Positions 9,466-17,915 of a stretch of 64,000 nt of DNA are shown here, one piece after another. The notes below the pieces were generated by a model. That model had not been told where the DNA came from. It saw only the letters and a list, made by a program, of their open reading frames with translations, and made no database searches. Made by a program: the position numbers and the translations under genes. Origin of the DNA: Paenibacillus sp. SYP-B4298 (GTDB taxonomy: Bacteria > Bacillota > Bacilli > Paenibacillales > Paenibacillaceae); the NCBI RefSeq assembly GCF_027627475.1, contig NZ_CP115484.1:805501-869500 (forward strand), in the 5' to 3' direction. Each line of letters opens with the position of its first letter. Within the stretch, counting starts at the first letter, position 1.

Positions 9466-10976
9466 TGTGTCCCTCTCCCTGCTCGGTGCAAATGCCGATT
9501 GCGTGGCGAGCGCATCAGTAATTTGCGTGGAATCATGATGGCAATATCACGAAGCTGTCTTATATCCAGCGGCGCAGTCGGAGCAAAATAAGGCTGACCG
9601 AGCGAGCGCAGGGTGCACAGATGAAGCAAAGCCAGCAGAAACCCGATCATAATGCCTAATCCACCTAATGTGGCTCCAAGCACCATAAGCGGGAAGCGCA
9701 AAATACGAAGTGCAATCGCCATGCTATATTGTGGGAGGGCAAACGAAGCGATACCGGTTAAGGCAACGACGATCACCATAACAGGCGAGGCGATCTTCGC
9801 TTGGATTGCAGCCTGTCCGATCACGAGCGCGCCGACGATGCTGACGGCAGAGCCGATTGGCCGCGGAAGCCGGATACCAGCTTCGCGAAGCAGCTCGAAA
9901 AAAATTTCCATTATAAGCGCTTCGATGAAGGCCGGAAACGGAATTCCCTCACGCGTATCGAGGATGGCTAGCAGCAGTACCGTTGGAATCAACTCAGAAT
10001 GAAAGGTCGATAGCGCTACATACGTGCTAGGCAGCATCAGTGCGATGAAGAAAGCGCCGATACGCAAGATGCGGATGAGCAAGGAGAACAGCGTGCGCTG
10101 GTAGTAATCCTCGCTGCTGGTTAGAAATTCAAAAAAGTTGCCTGGGCAAATTAATACGGTGGGCGAGCCGTTGGCCAGTGCGATGATTTTGCCGTCCAGC
10201 AGCGAGGCGACGACCGTATCGGGGCGTTCGGTATACCTTGCTTGAGGGAACGGAGAGTAGACCGATTCGCTAATCCATTCCTCCAGATAGGAGATTTCCA
10301 TTATTTCTTCTTGCTCGACATCTTGAATGCAAGCTTGAAATTTACTTAATACCTCTGGATTTACAGCTCCCTCTAAATAAGCGTAGGCAAGCAAACGCCG
10401 GCTTTCTGCCCCGACGGTCATCGTAACCAGCTTCAGCCTGGGAGAGCGGAGCAGGTTGCGAATCATGCCGATATTGGTCTGCAGATCTTCAATCGTGCTG
10501 TCATGCGGCCCTTGCACGACCGGCTCCGTAATGGGCTCGGAGGTTTGACGCTTCATCATATCGCTGGCCTGATAGCTGATGGCATGCTGCCAGCCGTCAA
10601 AAAAGATCACCAGACTTCCCTGTGTAATATGCTGTACAGCCTCCTCCAGGCTGTGCAGCAGGATGGCATGCTTGGAGGTAACGCCATGATTGCCGAGAAA
10701 CCGGAATAGCTGCTCTGGCAAGACGGTGCTTGCTGCTCCAAGTTGGTGTGGAACCAGATCCTGCAAGGTTTGCTTCATTTCATCCCGATGCTGTCGCTCT
10801 ACCATGGTATCGAAGTAGACAGACATTGCATGATAGGCCATACCCGGCCCATAGCTCCAACAAGCCATGACCAGATCCGCGCAGTCGGCAAATTGCTGTT
10901 CCAGCTCCGAGCGGTTAAGCTCCAGTTGCTTGAAAATGACATTCGAGCCCGGGCGGTTTTGTTGTGAATTCCTCAT
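9462..10976 (-). CDS. Spore germination protein GerA family (receptor 1 A subunit)
   Basis: A subunit of a gerA-type germinant receptor (504 residues). A soluble N-terminal domain (about 1-270) is followed by a membrane domain with about five helices (270-440) and a short cytoplasmic tail. Family motifs visible include DGKIIALANGSPTVLICP, FIEALIMEIFFELLREAG, IRLPRPIGSAVSIVGALVIG and the TAPLDIRQLRD region. AAGGAG lies 8 nt before the ATG. It is the first gene of the minus-strand operon A-C-D-B and is divergent from the large GH43 gene across a 262-bp intergenic region. Confidence 0.92.
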   Translation of the reverse strand: MRNSQQNRPGSNVIFKQLELNRSELEQQFADCADLVMACWSYGPGMAYHAMSVYFDTMVERQHRDEMKQTLQDLVPHQLGAASTVLPEQLFRFLGNHGVTSKHAILLHSLEEAVQHITQGSLVIFFDGWQHAISYQASDMMKRQTSEPITEPVVQGPHDSTIEDLQTNIGMIRNLLRSPRLKLVTMTVGAESRRLLAYAYLEGAVNPEVLSKFQACIQDVEQEEIMEISYLEEWISESVYSPFPQARYTERPDTVVASLLDGKIIALANGSPTVLICPGNFFEFLTSSEDYYQRTLFSLLIRILRIGAFFIALMLPSTYVALSTFHSELIPTVLLLAILDTREGIPFPAFIEALIMEIFFELLREAGIRLPRPIGSAVSIVGALVIGQAAIQAKIASPVMVIVVALTGIASFALPQYSMAIALRILRFPLMVLGATLGGLGIMIGFLLALLHLCTLRSLGQPYFAPTAPLDIRQLRDIAIMIPRKLLMRSPRNRHLHRAGRGTQ

Positions 10977-11157
10977 TCATTACTCCTTCCTCTCCCTTCC
11001 TCAAACCGGCGGATGAAAGACGGAAATGAAAAAAAGATCCTTTTAAGCTCAGAATTACTATATCCTAACGGTTATCGACCTATGCGCCTTCTCTGACCAA
11101 AGTGTTCGAAACTGGAAATTTGAATTTATATTTCCAATAAATTCGTAAAATATTGAA

Positions 11158-11207
11158 TTGAGCCCTGTTAAGTAAAGAAATATAATTGTAAATGTTAACG
11201 CTTACAT
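11158..11207 (+). promoter_or_regulatory. Sigma-A promoter plus cre-like site for the GH43 gene
   Basis: TTGAGC (11158-11163), a 17-nt spacer and TATAAT (11181-11186) form a good vegetative promoter. Immediately downstream, ATGTTAACGCTTACAT (11192-11207) matches the CcpA catabolite-responsive element with one mismatch and would block at or near the transcription start. Glucose repression is inferred from this position. Confidence 0.65.
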
Positions 11208-11238
11208 TAAAGTGCTATTCACGAGAGGATGAGATGAG

Positions 11239-14200
11239 TTGGAATGTAAACGAATGTTTTCGTTGCTGCTGAGCTGCTTCATAGCTATGAGCCTATTGCT
11301 TCCTCCATTATCTGCACGGGCAGAAGCAGGGGAGAACAGCGCCTCAGAGGCAGCGTTGAATGACCAGCTATTGTTATGGTATCGCTTCAATGAAGGGAGC
11401 GGTTCGGTCGTCACGGATTATTCTGGACATGGACATCATGGCAGCTTATCCGCCAGCGGGGCAAGCCGCACAGAGGGAATCGTGGATGGAGCTCTGACGC
11501 TTAGCGGAGAATCCGGCTATGTGAAGTTGCCTGATGGTATTCTGAAGGACACAGGCGATGTGACCCTGTCCGCCTATGTCTGGATTGATCCGGCGATTCA
11601 GACCCCATCCTGGCTGTATGCATTCGGTTCGAGCAGCAACACGGGTTATATGTTTATGTCGACGAACACGCCTGGCGATACAGCGAGATTTGCAATCTCA
11701 CCGACCAACTGGTCCGGGGAAGCGGCTGTGGTACGCACGCCGGGCTTAGCCAAAGGAGTGTGGAAGCATGTCGCCACCGTCTTGTCCGGCACGACCGCCA
11801 TTATGTATGAGGATGGCAAGGAGGTTGCCCGCAATAATAATGTATCGCTCAAGCCATCCAGCCTGGGGCAGACGACGGGCAATTACATCGGCCGTTCGCT
11901 GTATGGCTCTGACGCCTATTTCAAGGGACAGGTGAGCGATTTTCGCATCTACAACCGTGCATTAGCTCCCTCCGAGCTCGAGGCACTGCTTGGGTCGCAT
12001 GCGTCTGGCATCGCTGCGAAGGATGCGGCTGCGCTGCAGCTTCAGGATCTGACGGCTGTGAAGGGAAATCTGACGCTGCCGAAGCAGGGGATGTACGGCA
12101 GCAAGATTATGTGGAGCAGCAGTCTTCCAGCGGTAATCGATGCTAATGGGGCCGTGACTCGCCCTTTCTATGGCTCGGGAGATATCCAGGTCGAGCTGAC
12201 AGCAGCGATTGCTTACGGTGAGTCTGGAACTAGCATCACAAGAGTCTTCACGGCAACCGTTGTGGCCGACGGCGGAGATGCGGGCGCAGTGGCTGACGAC
12301 TTAGCCGCGCTTCAGCCTGGAGGCAATGCGCAATTGCTCAAGCATGACCTCAAGCTTCCGACCAGCGGAGCGAGCGGTACGGTCATCACGTGGTCCTCAA
12401 GCGATGAGGCGGTCATCGATTCGCAGGGGAAGGTGAGGCGTCCGGCCAAGGGAAGCGGCAACAAGACGGTAACGCTCACCGCTGTTATCACCAAGGGGAA
12501 TGCCGTGGCGGACAAGACCTTTACCTACACTGTCGCTGCCCAGGAGGATTATACGGCCTATCTGTTCTCCTATTTCAAAACTAATGATGATGCGTTACAT
12601 CTGGCAGTGAGTCGTGACGGTATGAAGTGGTCGCCGGTGCTGAATGATGAACCCATCGTTCGCTCGACAGTCGGCACGGGTCATATCCGCGATCCGTTCA
12701 TTATTCGCGGCGAGGACGGCTACTTTTATCTGCTAGGCACGGATAATTGGAGCAGTAAATATATCGTCACCTGGAACTCTACGGATCTGCTAGGCTGGAA
12801 GGAGCAGACGCTTATGCCGATCATGACAGACATCCCCAATGCAGATTTTACGTGGGCACCGCAAGCGGTCTATGATGAGCAGCAGCAGGATTATATGATC
12901 TACTATGCCTCTCGTCTGAGCGGGGGGCAGATGAAGATGTGGATGGTGCGGACAAAAGACTTCAAGCAGGCAACCACCGAGCCGAAGGTATTGTTCGAAG
13001 CCAGCACAGGCCAGGACGTGCTTGATGCGGACATTCACAAAATCGGGGACACCTATTACATGTATTACAAGCACGGGTTCACCTCTATTCGGCGCGCAAC
13101 CTCGGATAAGCTGGCGGGCCCGTATACGAACGAGACGGAAGATCTGGTTCCGATCGGAGTCGAGGGTCCGTCGATGTTCAAGCTGCTCCATGAGGACAAA
13201 TGGATCTTGATCTATGATTATTACCTGAATGGAAAGTATGGGGCATCCTATACGACCGATCTGATGAATTTTACAAACATCGACAACCAGGTGGATTTTA
13301 GCTTCGGTCCGCGCCACGGCAGCGTGATCCCGATTACGGAATCGGAATACCAGTCGCTGCTGTCAGCGCAGCCGGAGGTACCAGAGCAGCCGGAGCCGCA
13401 GGATGAGCCGGTATATTGGTACAAGCTGGATGAGAGCCACGGCATCACCGCTGCCGATTCAGCAGGCGGCAGCCAGCCAGGGCAGTTGAATGGCGGAACG
13501 GAGTGGGTGACAGGCAAAGAGGGCGGCGCTCTGCGCTTCAACGGCTCGAACGGGTATGTAAAGCTGGCGGATGGGCTGCTGAGCAGCTTTCATGAAGTGA
13601 CCGTATCGGCCTGGTTCAAGTTCGATGCAGCCAATTCGGGGCAGCGTCTGTTCGACTTTGGCACAGGCACCAGCGAGTATATGTTCCTCTCACCCAAGGC
13701 AGATGATGGCAAGCTGGTGTATGCGATTCGCAAGGGCGGATCAACCAACGTCCTGTTGAGCCGCGATGCGGTCAGCGGCGGGGAGTGGCACCATGTGGCA
13801 ATTACACAAGCTGGCTCTACGGCTGTCCTCTATCTGGACGGCATCGAGCAGGCTCGCAAGAATGACATGACGCTGCTGCCGTATCAGCTTGGCAACACCA
13901 CCCTCAATTACTTGGGGAAATCTCAGTGGCCAGACCCGTACTTCAAGGGGGAGCTGGACGATTTTCGCATCTACAACCGCGCCCTCTCCAACCAGGAGAT
14001 TCAGGCGATGGCCATAGAGCCGACAGCGGTCATCCAAGCATCATTGCCGCAGCTTCAGGGCGAGGCCATTATGAATCGGGCGGCGGGTACGATCCTGCTC
14101 CCGGTCAGGCTGGATACGGACGTAGAGCGGCTGGCACCTGAGCTGTCCATTGTAAGTGATTCATCCATTAGCCCGGCCTCGGGCAGTGTGCAGGATTTCA

Positions 14201-16260
14201 GCACGCCGGTGGCATATACGGTGACAGGCAAGGACGGCAGCAGCAAGGTGTGGACGGTGAGCGTGAAGAAGGTAAATAATCCGGTGCCTGGTCTGTTCGC
14301 CGACCCGGAGGTCGCCATATTCAACGGCAAATATTATATTTACCCGACGACAGACGGCTATCCGGGCTGGAGTGGCAAGGAATTTCATACGTTGTCCTCG
14401 GATGATCTCCTCACCTGGAAGGATGAAGGCGTCATTCTGGATGTATCCAAGCTTCAATGGGGCAAGGAGAACGCATGGGCGCCATCGATTGCCTTCAGCG
14501 ACGGCTATTATTATTACTATTTCAGTAACAAGCAGGAGATTGGTGTAGCCAGATCCAGCTCGCCTGCGGGGCCGTTCGAGGATGCGCTGGGCAGGCCGCT
14601 CGTAGCCAAAGGACAATATAACGATATTCAGGCGATAGATCCGCAGGTATATATCGATGATGATGGGCAGGCTTATCTGTACTTCGGCAACGGCAATCTG
14701 TATGTTCAGAAGCTGAACCAGGATATGATCAGCTTCGATGGGCCGGCTGTTCGCATAACACCACCGGATTTTCGTGAGGGGGTGTACACCTTCAAGCGCA
14801 ACGGCACGTACTATCTGATGTTCTCAGAGGATGATACGCGCAGTGAGAACTACAGAGTATCCTACTCCATGGGGAGTTCGCCGATGGGACCGTTCACCAA
14901 AGCGGCTAATTCTCCAGTGCTGCAGAAGGATCTCAGTCTCGGCATAAAGGGAACCGGGCATCATTCGGTGATGAAGATTCCGAACAAGGACGAGTATTAT
15001 GTGGTGTACCACCGGTTTGCAATTCCAGGTGGCGACGGAACCAATCGTGAAACTGCGATCGACAAGATGGAGTTCAACCCGGATGGAACGATCCAGGCGA
15101 TCGTGCCTACATTGGAGGGCATTACGAAGCCAGTTCCTCTCCCGATTGCACTGGAGCCGGACAAAGCAACGGTAGCGCTCCAGCCGGGAGCTAGCGAGCA
15201 ATTAGCTGTCCGGTCTGTGTACAAGGATGGAAGCTCACTTGAAGCTACATCGGAAGCCGTCTTCATCTCCTCGAACCCGGATGTCGTACAAGTGAGCCGA
15301 GGCGGACATTTAACTGCTGTGAAGGACGGAAGGGCTATAATTACGGTCTATCATTATGCGATGAAGACGGTCATTGAAGTGACCGTTGGCGATATAGAGG
15401 CGAGTGATAAGCTAGCTGCAGCCTTAACCGGATCAGGGGAGGCAGTGCCATCCACTGAATATGCGCTGACATTGAGATTGAGTGGAGTTGAGGCGCAGCA
15501 TAGTATTAACGGTATCTTGGCTATGGATGCGGTGATCGGCTTTGACAGCGATCGGTTCGAATATGTTCGCACAGAGCTGCTGGCTCAAGGGTTGAGCGCC
15601 GATGGCGTTGTTAGCCATACGGGCGGTTCAGCGCAGTTGCGACTGCTGCTGACAGCCAATAGAGCAGACCATGCGCTCACGCAAAGCGGCGATCTGGCTC
15701 GCTTGATCTTCAAGGCCAAGGAGCAGCAGCCTGGCAATGCATCCTTCAAGGTAGAGCGCTTCACAGCAGCGGACAAGAGCGGAGCCGAGCAGCAAGCACA
15801 GCCCGGTGCGCCGATAGGGGTGCGAATCATCGGAGCCGACCTCCTTACACTGCAGCAACAGATTAAAGAAGCGCGAGAGCTATACACCTCATCTATAGCG
15901 GGCTACGGTCCTGGTCAGTATCCGACAGAGGCCAAGGCAGCGCTAATGGAGGCGATTAACAAGGCTGAAGCCATAGCAGCCAATGGAAGCGTGGAAGCCA
16001 CGGAGCTTAGAGCGGCGGTGCGTGCCCTCTCAGCGGCCATGGCAAGCTTTAGACATTCCGTTCGGCCTGGCTATCCGGGAGATTATAACGGCGACAGCCG
16101 GTATTCCGTTGGCGACCTCGGGATGGTTGCCAAGTATTACGGCATTGAGGCAGATCATGCGGATTGGGAGCAAGCGAAGCGGTTCGACATCGACGGGAAC
16201 GGCGTCATTAATCTCCTCGATCTAATCAGTGTAGCACAGAAGATACTTGCCTCGGCTTAA
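11239..16260 (+). CDS. Secreted multidomain arabinanase/xylosidase-type GH43 protein with LamG, cohesin-like and dockerin domains
   Basis: A 1673-residue exported protein. Domain order: signal peptide (1-30); LamG/concanavalin-like (35-250); two atrophied bacterial Ig domains of aBig_2 type (255-432); GH43-type five-blade propeller 1 (435-715, putative base Asp485 in IRDPF); LamG 2 (724-925); Ig-like spacer (930-1010); GH43 propeller 2 (1014-1300, putative base Asp1022 in ADPEV, EGVYTFKRNGTYYLMFSED for the acid region); BIG2 (1294-1384); cohesin-like sandwich (1387-1530); FIVAR helical module (1535-1605); type I dockerin with two Ca loops (DYNGDSRYSVGDLG and DIDGNGVINLLDL, 1613-1673). Translation appears to start at TTG 11239: GAGAGG lies 10 nt upstream, while the next in-frame ATG (11254) has no ribosome-binding site. 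Likely attacks arabinan or arabinoxylan outside the cell; substrate not provable. A strong terminator follows, so it is monocistronic. Confidence 0.88.
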   Translation: MECKRMFSLLLSCFIAMSLLLPPLSARAEAGENSASEAALNDQLLLWYRFNEGSGSVVTDYSGHGHHGSLSASGASRTEGIVDGALTLSGESGYVKLPDGILKDTGDVTLSAYVWIDPAIQTPSWLYAFGSSSNTGYMFMSTNTPGDTARFAISPTNWSGEAAVVRTPGLAKGVWKHVATVLSGTTAIMYEDGKEVARNNNVSLKPSSLGQTTGNYIGRSLYGSDAYFKGQVSDFRIYNRALAPSELEALLGSHASGIAAKDAAALQLQDLTAVKGNLTLPKQGMYGSKIMWSSSLPAVIDANGAVTRPFYGSGDIQVELTAAIAYGESGTSITRVFTATVVADGGDAGAVADDLAALQPGGNAQLLKHDLKLPTSGASGTVITWSSSDEAVIDSQGKVRRPAKGSGNKTVTLTAVITKGNAVADKTFTYTVAAQEDYTAYLFSYFKTNDDALHLAVSRDGMKWSPVLNDEPIVRSTVGTGHIRDPFIIRGEDGYFYLLGTDNWSSKYIVTWNSTDLLGWKEQTLMPIMTDIPNADFTWAPQAVYDEQQQDYMIYYASRLSGGQMKMWMVRTKDFKQATTEPKVLFEASTGQDVLDADIHKIGDTYYMYYKHGFTSIRRATSDKLAGPYTNETEDLVPIGVEGPSMFKLLHEDKWILIYDYYLNGKYGASYTTDLMNFTNIDNQVDFSFGPRHGSVIPITESEYQSLLSAQPEVPEQPEPQDEPVYWYKLDESHGITAADSAGGSQPGQLNGGTEWVTGKEGGALRFNGSNGYVKLADGLLSSFHEVTVSAWFKFDAANSGQRLFDFGTGTSEYMFLSPKADDGKLVYAIRKGGSTNVLLSRDAVSGGEWHHVAITQAGSTAVLYLDGIEQARKNDMTLLPYQLGNTTLNYLGKSQWPDPYFKGELDDFRIYNRALSNQEIQAMAIEPTAVIQASLPQLQGEAIMNRAAGTILLPVRLDTDVERLAPELSIVSDSSISPASGSVQDFSTPVAYTVTGKDGSSKVWTVSVKKVNNPVPGLFADPEVAIFNGKYYIYPTTDGYPGWSGKEFHTLSSDDLLTWKDEGVILDVSKLQWGKENAWAPSIAFSDGYYYYYFSNKQEIGVARSSSPAGPFEDALGRPLVAKGQYNDIQAIDPQVYIDDDGQAYLYFGNGNLYVQKLNQDMISFDGPAVRITPPDFREGVYTFKRNGTYYLMFSEDDTRSENYRVSYSMGSSPMGPFTKAANSPVLQKDLSLGIKGTGHHSVMKIPNKDEYYVVYHRFAIPGGDGTNRETAIDKMEFNPDGTIQAIVPTLEGITKPVPLPIALEPDKATVALQPGASEQLAVRSVYKDGSSLEATSEAVFISSNPDVVQVSRGGHLTAVKDGRAIITVYHYAMKTVIEVTVGDIEASDKLAAALTGSGEAVPSTEYALTLRLSGVEAQHSINGILAMDAVIGFDSDRFEYVRTELLAQGLSADGVVSHTGGSAQLRLLLTANRADHALTQSGDLARLIFKAKEQQPGNASFKVERFTAADKSGAEQQAQPGAPIGVRIIGADLLTLQQQIKEARELYTSSIAGYGPGQYPTEAKAALMEAINKAEAIAANGSVEATELRAAVRALSAAMASFRHSVRPGYPGDYNGDSRYSVGDLGMVAKYYGIEADHADWEQAKRFDIDGNGVINLLDLISVAQKILASA

Positions 16261-16300
16261 CCGCCTTGGACGTAGCGTCGCAGCAGACCCTACAAGAGTG

Positions 16301-16345
16301 ACCTCCCTCCATCGCTTCATCGAAGCAATGGGGGGAGGTTTTTTT
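16301..16345 (+). terminator. Rho-independent terminator of the GH43 gene
   Basis: ACCTCCCTCCAT pairs with ATGGGGGGAGGT around a loop that itself can pair (GCTTC/GAAGC), followed by a run of seven T. Confidence 0.9.
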
Positions 16346-16397
16346 CTACGTGAAACGAAGCTTAGCCGTCAAGGACGGCGACAGCCGCTTATGCTTG
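16346..16397 (+). repeat. 52-bp hairpin repeat, family 2, copy 1
   Basis: Begins CTACGTGAAACGAAGCTT and contains the perfect hairpin GCCGTC-AAG-GACGGC, then GACAGCCGCTTATGCTTG. It matches copies at 38975-39035 and in the tandem array 58805-59020, all in the same orientation. Outer halves (GAAACG and CGYTTA) can also pair. It starts exactly where the preceding terminator's T-run ends. The open frame across it encodes KDGDSRL in every copy but lacks a ribosome-binding site. Confidence 0.8.
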
Positions 16398-16502
16398 TAT
16401 AATCCTCATCTTACAAAGAGTGCGATGATCATTTACGTTAAATACGTGAAATTCGGGCATAATAAAGAAACCTGGCGAAATATTTATCGCTTCACAAATG
16501 AT

Positions 16503-16515
16503 ATAACATATTATA
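16503..16515. promoter_or_regulatory. Candidate operator of the GntR-LacI regulator (site 1)
   Basis: ATAACATATTATA upstream of the regulator gene is the exact reverse complement of TATAATATGTTAT at 17804-17816, upstream of the GH125 gene. A shared 13-mer in both candidate target promoters suggests a common operator. Both regions are very AT-rich, so chance is possible. Confidence 0.35.
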
Positions 16516-16583
16516 TTATAATGCCTAAACAATATGATGTGAATGGTATGCCGTAATTTAATTCAGAGCAAAGGTGAATGGTT

Positions 16584-17744
16584 ATGATTAATGATTCTTC
16601 GTTGCAGCCCCGATACGAGCAAATGTACAGAATTGTGCGCGAACGAATTTTGGCCGGGCAATATCAGGTGGGAGAGCGTATTCCATCCGAGAAGGAGTTA
16701 ATCGAGGAATTCGGAGTGAGCCGGATTACATCGAAAAAAGCGCTGGATATGCTTGTGCAGGAGGGAATGATCCATCGTCAGCCAGGCAGAGGCTCTTTTG
16801 TGACGAGGAAGGAGCAGCAGGATGATTCAGCGGTCCCGGCAGTGGAGGCGGAAGCTGTTGCAACAGCGCGGAGCGGTCAGGTTGTTCTAGGGCTGGTGAT
16901 GGAGGATTTCTCCGATATATACGGCAAGGAGATGCTGCAGGCAGTGGAGCGCGAGGCACAGCTCCGCGGCGTTCATCTGATGCTGAGGCTGTCCTTTAGC
17001 CAACCGGATATTGAGGAGCAAGCGATTCAAATGCTGCAGGGCTTCGGAGTGGACGGGCTGATTATCTATCCTACGCGGGGACGACATTTTAGCGAAGAGA
17101 TATTAAAGCTTGTCATCAGTCGATTTCCTCATGTCCTTGTAGACCGTTATTTGAAGGGCACATCGACAACTGCAATTGGTACCGATAATTTGAAAGCTGC
17201 CTATGACGGCACCTCGTATTTACTTGCGCTGGGTCACCGTCATATTGGGCTGCTGGCATCCAAGGTGATGGATAATGTCGCGATTGAGGAACGGATGGAG
17301 GGGTTTGTGCGGGCGCATGCCGAGCTGGGTGTGCAACTGGATCGCTCGTATTGGGTGACGAATATGGATTGGTCGGGGGAAGAGGAAGAGAGTCGCCAGA
17401 TGCTCGCCCTACATGTAGAGACGGTGCAGCGGCTGCTAAGAGCCAAACCCGAGATTACGGCCTTCTTCGCATTAGAGTATGAAATGGCGTTGATTGCCAA
17501 GGAGGCCGTAGAGAAGCTGGGGCGAAGCATTCCGAAGGACTTCTCCTTAATATGCTTCGACAGTCCGCCCAGCAGCTCGGCGGTCTACTCCTTCACGCAT
17601 ATGAAGCAGAATCAGCGGGAGCTGGGGCGGCTGGCAGTAGACAGCGTACTCAAGCTGATTGCTGGGGAACAGCTCCACGGAAAAATTCCGCTGCTTGCCG
17701 AACTGATTCCGGGAACATCGACGGGGCCAGTACCCGGCAGCTAG
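16584..17744 (+). CDS. GntR-family regulator with LacI-type sugar-binding domain
   Basis: N-terminal GntR winged helix (about residues 1-75; YEQMYRIVRERILAGQYQVG, PSEKELIEEFGVSRITSKKA) joined to a LacI/PBP-1-like effector domain (about 90-380), the AraR-type architecture. Such proteins usually repress sugar-catabolic operons until a sugar ligand binds. ATG 16584 is preferred because AAAGGTG lies 7 nt upstream; the ATG at 16578 is only 1 nt from it. It lies 172 nt upstream of the GH125-ABC transporter genes, which it probably controls. The ligand is likely a mannose-containing saccharide, judging only by the neighbouring genes. Class-typical DNA contacts come from the recognition helix around SRITSKKA. 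Confidence 0.85.
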   Translation: MINDSSLQPRYEQMYRIVRERILAGQYQVGERIPSEKELIEEFGVSRITSKKALDMLVQEGMIHRQPGRGSFVTRKEQQDDSAVPAVEAEAVATARSGQVVLGLVMEDFSDIYGKEMLQAVEREAQLRGVHLMLRLSFSQPDIEEQAIQMLQGFGVDGLIIYPTRGRHFSEEILKLVISRFPHVLVDRYLKGTSTTAIGTDNLKAAYDGTSYLLALGHRHIGLLASKVMDNVAIEERMEGFVRAHAELGVQLDRSYWVTNMDWSGEEEESRQMLALHVETVQRLLRAKPEITAFFALEYEMALIAKEAVEKLGRSIPKDFSLICFDSPPSSSAVYSFTHMKQNQRELGRLAVDSVLKLIAGEQLHGKIPLLAELIPGTSTGPVPGS

Positions 17745-17803
17745 GTGAATGGATGAGGTCATCTTATAAATGTCATGATATTATATACCATTTAAATATA
17801 TTT

Positions 17804-17872
17804 TATAATATGTTATTGACAAAACATCAAAGGTTATAATAATATATATACAGTAAATGAAAGCGTTTTACA
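17804..17872 (+). promoter_or_regulatory. Promoter region of the GH125-ABC operon with operator candidate and cre-like site
   Basis: TATAATATGTTAT (17804-17816, shared with 16503-16515) directly abuts TTGACA (17816-17821), a plausible -35. AT-rich hexamers such as TAATAT follow at about 18 nt. ATGAAAGCGTTTTACA (17857-17872) resembles a cre with a one-base spacing defect. The layout suggests repression by the neighbouring regulator and catabolite control. Confidence 0.45.
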
Positions 17873-17915
17873 ATTCCCTTTCATCATCAAGAGAACATAA
17901 AGGTGGTTATGTACG

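Noticed and set aside
10977-11157. A sigma-G promoter for germination operon 1
   Set aside because: Partial matches exist on the minus strand, but none has both boxes with acceptable spacing.
11239-16260. Reading the dockerin as evidence for a cellulosome
   Set aside because: No scaffoldin or other dockerin protein is in the window, and isolated dockerins occur in many non-cellulosomal bacteria.
16350-16556. Small frames sharing the peptide KDGDSRL at 16350, 38988 and 58983, looking like a small protein family
   Set aside because: The shared part is the family-2 DNA hairpin repeat; downstream parts are unrelated and none has a ribosome-binding site.
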